Source of the DNA: CAXBCP01 sp963977005
GTDB lineage: Bacteria; Pseudomonadota; Alphaproteobacteria; MPNO01; UBA830
Length of the DNA: 64,000 nucleotides
NCBI GenBank assembly: GCA_963977005.1
Contig: CAXBMQ010000007.1
Coordinates: 62,001-126,000, forward strand
Direction of reading: 5' to 3'
Made by a program: the position numbers and the translations under genes. Under the pieces are notes generated by a model. It saw nothing but the letters and a program-made list of their open reading frames with translations. It was not told where the DNA came from and did not search any database. Of this stretch, positions 61,070 through 64,000 are shown in pieces (position 1 is the first letter of the stretch; the number at the start of each line of letters is the position of its first letter).

Positions 61070-62024
61070 CCATGGCCTGCTCGCCGGCAAGCCGGCGACG
61101 GTCGTCAATCGGGGTCCGGCCCGTCCATTTTCGATACGCCCGATCGAAGGACGAAAGATCCGCGTATCCAAGCAGATAGGCGACCTCGGTAATCGTCAGC
61201 CCCCTGTTTGCCAGCAACCGTTCGGACATATCTTTGCGCAGATCCTCGAGAACGTCCGAGTAGGAGGTACCCTCCTCGCTCAGCCGCCGTTGCATCGTCC
61301 GCGGACTCATCCCGAATTCGGTTGCCAGGTCCTGAAGCACCGGCGTCCCGTTCGGTAGCCGGGGAGCAATCTCGCGGCGGAGAAGCAGGGCATTCTCACC
61401 GTAGGTGATGGTTTTGCCGACCACGTTCTCGACATAGTGGCCGACGGCGGCTTCCAGATAGACATCGCGATCCGGCATCTCTGCGTCAAGGTCGTCTTTT
61501 GAAACGAGAATACCGGATCCGCCGCATTCGAATTCAAGCAATGAAATAAACGCGTCGCCGTAGTTTTCGGCGTCTGCCGGTTGTTCGTGCTCGAAATAGA
61601 CCTTCTTCGGCATCCAGCGGCGCCCGTGTGCGTAGCGGACAATACCAATCGCGAATGCCGCGACGATCTCCGATTCTTGCCGGCAATTTCGAGTTCCTTC
61701 ATCGTGGAGCCGATAGCAAATTCTCACATGACTGCCGTCCTCCTCGATATCGACCGCACTGTTCGAGACCAGATGACGGATATTGTCGGCGATGGCGCTG
61801 AAGGCGTCCCCGAGGATGCGCGTATTGACCGCAAGCTGACCGTAGAAACCGAAATCGGCAGGGTCGGCTTCCAGAACGGCATTCCAGAGAAAGAACGCGT
61901 CGCCGCATTCTTTTGATATCGCTCTGAAAAAATCGTGAATTTTTTCGATGTGGACAATGGCATTCGGCTCGTCGCGAATGTCCGGGTTTATGCCGGCCCT
62001 GCGCAGGAGTTCTGCTGCGTCCAT
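61059..62024 (-). CDS. AraC family transcriptional regulator
   Basis: A 321-residue regulator. The first 190 residues are an arabinose-binding-type (PF12625-like) sensing domain found in OruR/ArgR regulators; the C-terminal 100 form the two AraC helix-turn-helix units (MSPRTMQRRLSEEGTSYSDV and TITEVAYLLGYADLSSFDRAY). It likely controls nearby catabolic genes and might respond to their substrate. It converges on the enolase-superfamily gene. Confidence 0.93.
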   Translation of the reverse strand: MDAAELLRRAGINPDIRDEPNAIVHIEKIHDFFRAISKECGDAFFLWNAVLEADPADFGFYGQLAVNTRILGDAFSAIADNIRHLVSNSAVDIEEDGSHVRICYRLHDEGTRNCRQESEIVAAFAIGIVRYAHGRRWMPKKVYFEHEQPADAENYGDAFISLLEFECGGSGILVSKDDLDAEMPDRDVYLEAAVGHYVENVVGKTITYGENALLLRREIAPRLPNGTPVLQDLATEFGMSPRTMQRRLSEEGTSYSDVLEDLRKDMSERLLANRGLTITEVAYLLGYADLSSFDRAYRKWTGRTPIDDRRRLAGEQAMVTG

Positions 62025-62279
62025 GCCCGCTTCTTCTGCTATATGGATTACTGCGGCAAGTATACCCGCATGCGCTCTCGGTTTCTGGCGAAACGTTATG
62101 GCCCATCCCCCTTCTGGAAAAATCTATCAGGCTGATCCCGAAATTGGAAATCTGGCGCCCGCAGACCAACTTTTGGCGGGAAGTGCGTAGCGGCGTTTGC
62201 CAATACTGATGGATACATTCGCGTACTCGTCTGCCGGTTCGGCAGGAGCATCCATCGACTTGCGGAACCGGGGGGAGTA

Positions 62280-62657
62280 GTGACGAATCAACGCACAAGT
62301 ATGCTTCTGAACGACGACTCGCCTGAGTTCGGACATAGCATACAGCGGTATGCGAGCGATTTGGCGATTTCCTGCATTGCGGCGCGGACCCAAGGGGAAT
62401 TTCTCAAAGCACTGTCGATGTCCGATTTCGATCTGGTTTGTCTCGAACTGGTTCATCCTGAAATAGAGGGGTTGTGGGCGTTGAGGCAACTTGCGTTGCG
62501 CGACTACCTCGGAATCGTTCTCATGTTTAACGAATCCCTGCCAGTATATTCCCGTGTCGCGGAGGGGATGGCGCGCACATTCGGTATTCGTATCGAAACC
62601 GTGAATTGGCCGCTTCCGGAGGACCGGGTTCTGGACCTGCTCAAAAATGCCAGATAG
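62280..62657 (+). CDS. Degenerate receiver-like protein
   Basis: A 125-residue receiver fold. The phospho-acceptor position holds Glu (FDLVCLELVHPEIEG, E56) and the essential Lys position is Trp (VNWPLPED, W110), while the D12-D13 acidic pocket remains. It can therefore not be phosphorylated in the normal way and may be fixed in a phospho-like state. The start is GTG at 62280 with GGGGGAG very close; MLLNDDSPEF at 62301 is an alternative. No partner kinase is adjacent. Confidence 0.75.
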   Translation: MTNQRTSMLLNDDSPEFGHSIQRYASDLAISCIAARTQGEFLKALSMSDFDLVCLELVHPEIEGLWALRQLALRDYLGIVLMFNESLPVYSRVAEGMARTFGIRIETVNWPLPEDRVLDLLKNAR

Positions 62658-62747
62658 CCATAATCGTTGACTATCGGAGTGGGCTGGCGGTGTCGCAGTA
62701 TCGCCGTTAGGGTTCCTGGCGTCTAATTCAGATTCAGGAGCGTTGCA

Positions 62748-63728
62748 GTGCCGATAACCGCAAAAGCGATACGAATTCACGAAACCGGCGGCCCCGAGGT
62801 CATGAAATGGGAAGACGTCGAGGTTGCCGATCCCGGCGCCGGCGAGGTTCGCCTTCACCACACGGTTGCGGGGCTCAATTTCATCGACATCAACCACCGC
62901 ATGGGCATCTATCCATTGCCCAGCCTGCCTGCCGTGATCGGCATGGAAGCGGCGGGTGTGGTCGAAGCTGTCGGCGACGACGTGTCCGGGTTCAAGGTCG
63001 GCGACCGGGTCTCGCATTGCATGACGGTCGGCGCCTATGCGGAAAAGATGGTTATCGCCGCCGACCGTCTGATCCGTCTTGCAGACCATACGCCGGACGA
63101 AATTGCTGCTGCCGCCACGCTTCAGGGTCTGACGGCCCACTACCTGCTCCATGAATCGTGGAAGCTGGAAGCCGGACAGACGGTTCTCGTTCAGGCGGCT
63201 GCCGGTGGGGTCGGGCTGCTGTTGTGCCAATGGGCAAAACACAAGGGCGCCACGGTTCTCGGTACTGTCGGCAATGACGAAAAAGCGGCATATGCCGCCG
63301 CGCATGGCTGCGATCATCCGATCGTGTATACGCGTGACGATTTCGCCGACAGCGTTCGCGAGATCACTGGCGGGAAGGGGGTCGATGTCGTCTACGATGC
63401 GATCGGCAAGGATACCTTCGAAAAGGGCCTCGGCTGCGTTGCCGAGCGCGGCCGGATGGTGAGTTACGGTGTTGCGTCGGGCCCAATTGCGCCGGTCGAT
63501 CTTCGGGTATTGCGGCCCCTTTCGGGCTCGATCGCCTGTGGTGGTCTCGGCAATTTTATAAAGGATCCGGTGGAACGCGCGTGCAATGCAGATGAGCTGT
63601 TCGGGCTGATCGCGGAGGGCGTCCTCAAGGTGGAGATAAACCAGCGCTACGCGCTTGAAGATGCGGCAACCGCACATGCCGACCTGGCAGGACGTCGAAC
63701 GACGGGATCTTCCGTGTTAACGATTTGA
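62748..63728 (+). CDS. NADPH:quinone oxidoreductase (zeta-crystallin type)
   Basis: A 326-residue medium-chain dehydrogenase without zinc ligands. Landmarks: HHTVAGLNFIDINHRMGIYP near the start, LQGLTAHYLLHE, and the NADPH motif VQAAAGGVGLLLCQWAKHKG. It reduces quinones or alkenal-type compounds with NADPH. Start is GTG 62748 with AGGAG 8 bases before. Standard length for the QOR1 group. Confidence 0.92.
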   Translation: MPITAKAIRIHETGGPEVMKWEDVEVADPGAGEVRLHHTVAGLNFIDINHRMGIYPLPSLPAVIGMEAAGVVEAVGDDVSGFKVGDRVSHCMTVGAYAEKMVIAADRLIRLADHTPDEIAAAATLQGLTAHYLLHESWKLEAGQTVLVQAAAGGVGLLLCQWAKHKGATVLGTVGNDEKAAYAAAHGCDHPIVYTRDDFADSVREITGGKGVDVVYDAIGKDTFEKGLGCVAERGRMVSYGVASGPIAPVDLRVLRPLSGSIACGGLGNFIKDPVERACNADELFGLIAEGVLKVEINQRYALEDAATAHADLAGRRTTGSSVLTI

Positions 63729-63861
63729 ATTGTCTGGGTAAAAATATCTATTTATCAGATGGTTATCCGGATCACGAAAAGTTGTATCGATATGTTTCGG
63801 TCGGGCCTTACCTTGGCGGAAAGAACCGGGACACGGTATCTCCCGCGAGGTATGACACGGA

Positions 63862-64000
63862 ATGTACGACGAAACAGAGGAACCGGTAGAGCGTCATCAC
63901 GGAATCCATCTTCCGTCCCTGGCGGATCCCATGTCGTTGCTGGACGAACTGGAGCGCCGGCTGGATCATTGCGAAACCGTGGTGGCAGGACACCTTGAAC
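63862..64000 (+). CDS. Start of an unidentified protein, truncated by window end
   Basis: A frame opens at ATG 63862, with GAGG upstream, and runs to the window edge with no stop (46 codons). The visible peptide is acidic with a helical, possibly coiled segment (MSLLDELERRLDHCETVVAG). Too little is present to name a family. Confidence 0.45.
   Translation, partial: MYDETEEPVERHHGIHLPSLADPMSLLDELERRLDHCETVVAGHLE

Noticed and set aside
62127..63677. 516-codon open frame opposite the quinone oxidoreductase and receiver-like genes
   Set aside because: Antisense across two supported genes and the gap; no domain seen.
1..64000. CRISPR arrays, tRNA, rRNA, insertion sequences or prophage genes
   Set aside because: No spaced direct repeats, cloverleaf sequences, transposase or phage-type motifs were seen on reading the window.

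Overview
The window looks like a chromosomal segment of a free-living, high-GC alphaproteobacterium, most likely Rhodospirillales-like. This is inferred from gene families, the many ATGA-coupled operons, a response regulator with the alphaproteobacterial-style YFGPDRRR tail, the folE-hisI neighbourhood, and an interspersed palindromic repeat (14860-14945) of a type common in alphaproteobacteria. I see no rRNA, tRNA, CRISPR array, insertion sequence or prophage. Gene density is high; only two gaps exceed 300 bases (49602-50145 and 51823-52344), and one of them holds the wreck of an ABC transporter ATPase gene.

Region 1 (1-8300), transport: the end of a sensor histidine kinase; a tripartite tricarboxylate transporter made of a binding protein with an extra C-terminal domain and a fused TctA-TctB membrane protein; a divergent cupin; then a TetR regulator whose start codon abuts a perfect 42-bp palindrome, leading an ATGA-coupled MacB/DevBCA-type exporter and a strong terminator. 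Region 2 (8300-26900), catabolism: three related cupins (two with a 307-bp identical core), a PuuE/NodB-type deacetylase, an operon of SDR, hydantoinase A and B, a 3-hydroxyisobutyrate-dehydrogenase-like enzyme and an ornithine cyclodeaminase-like enzyme, a lone CoxL-type molybdenum hydroxylase subunit, a Rieske oxygenase / TauD dioxygenase / AEC transporter operon, an SDR pair, and a folE-hisI-MetE-core operon. Together they suggest breakdown of small cyclic N-containing or aromatic compounds; the substrates cannot be read from sequence.

Region 3 (27000-38300): a CBS protein and a CheY-like receiver, then an ATGA-coupled operon encoding a cytoplasm-facing DMSO-reductase-family molybdoenzyme, a fused ferredoxin/NrfD quinone-linked membrane subunit, an unknown membrane protein and an enoyl-CoA hydratase. 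This is the best candidate for an undescribed respiratory system, possibly oxidising a CoA thioester. PhoX, a GFA protein and a secreted unknown follow. Region 4 (38285-49110), surface polysaccharide: GmhB, GDP-fucose genes (gmd, fcl), a WcaJ-type initiating transferase, a flippase and a five-gene, partly overlapping set (epimerase, nucleotidyltransferase, Fcl-like reductase, sugar C-methyltransferase, heptose kinase) that would fit a GDP-deoxy- or methyl-heptose; no glycosyltransferase or polymerase is present.

Region 5 (49200-64000): receiver proteins (one with complete, one with degenerate active site), an orphan divergent GroEL with no GroES, the ABC ATPase remnant, a DegP-like lipoprotein protease with an unknown N-terminal domain, a DMT transporter, a CnbZ-like deaminase, cytochrome b561, a second GFA protein, a beta-helix protein, class II aldolase, DUF924, VOC and enolase-superfamily enzymes, an AraC regulator and a quinone oxidoreductase. 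The last bases begin a gene that runs off the edge.
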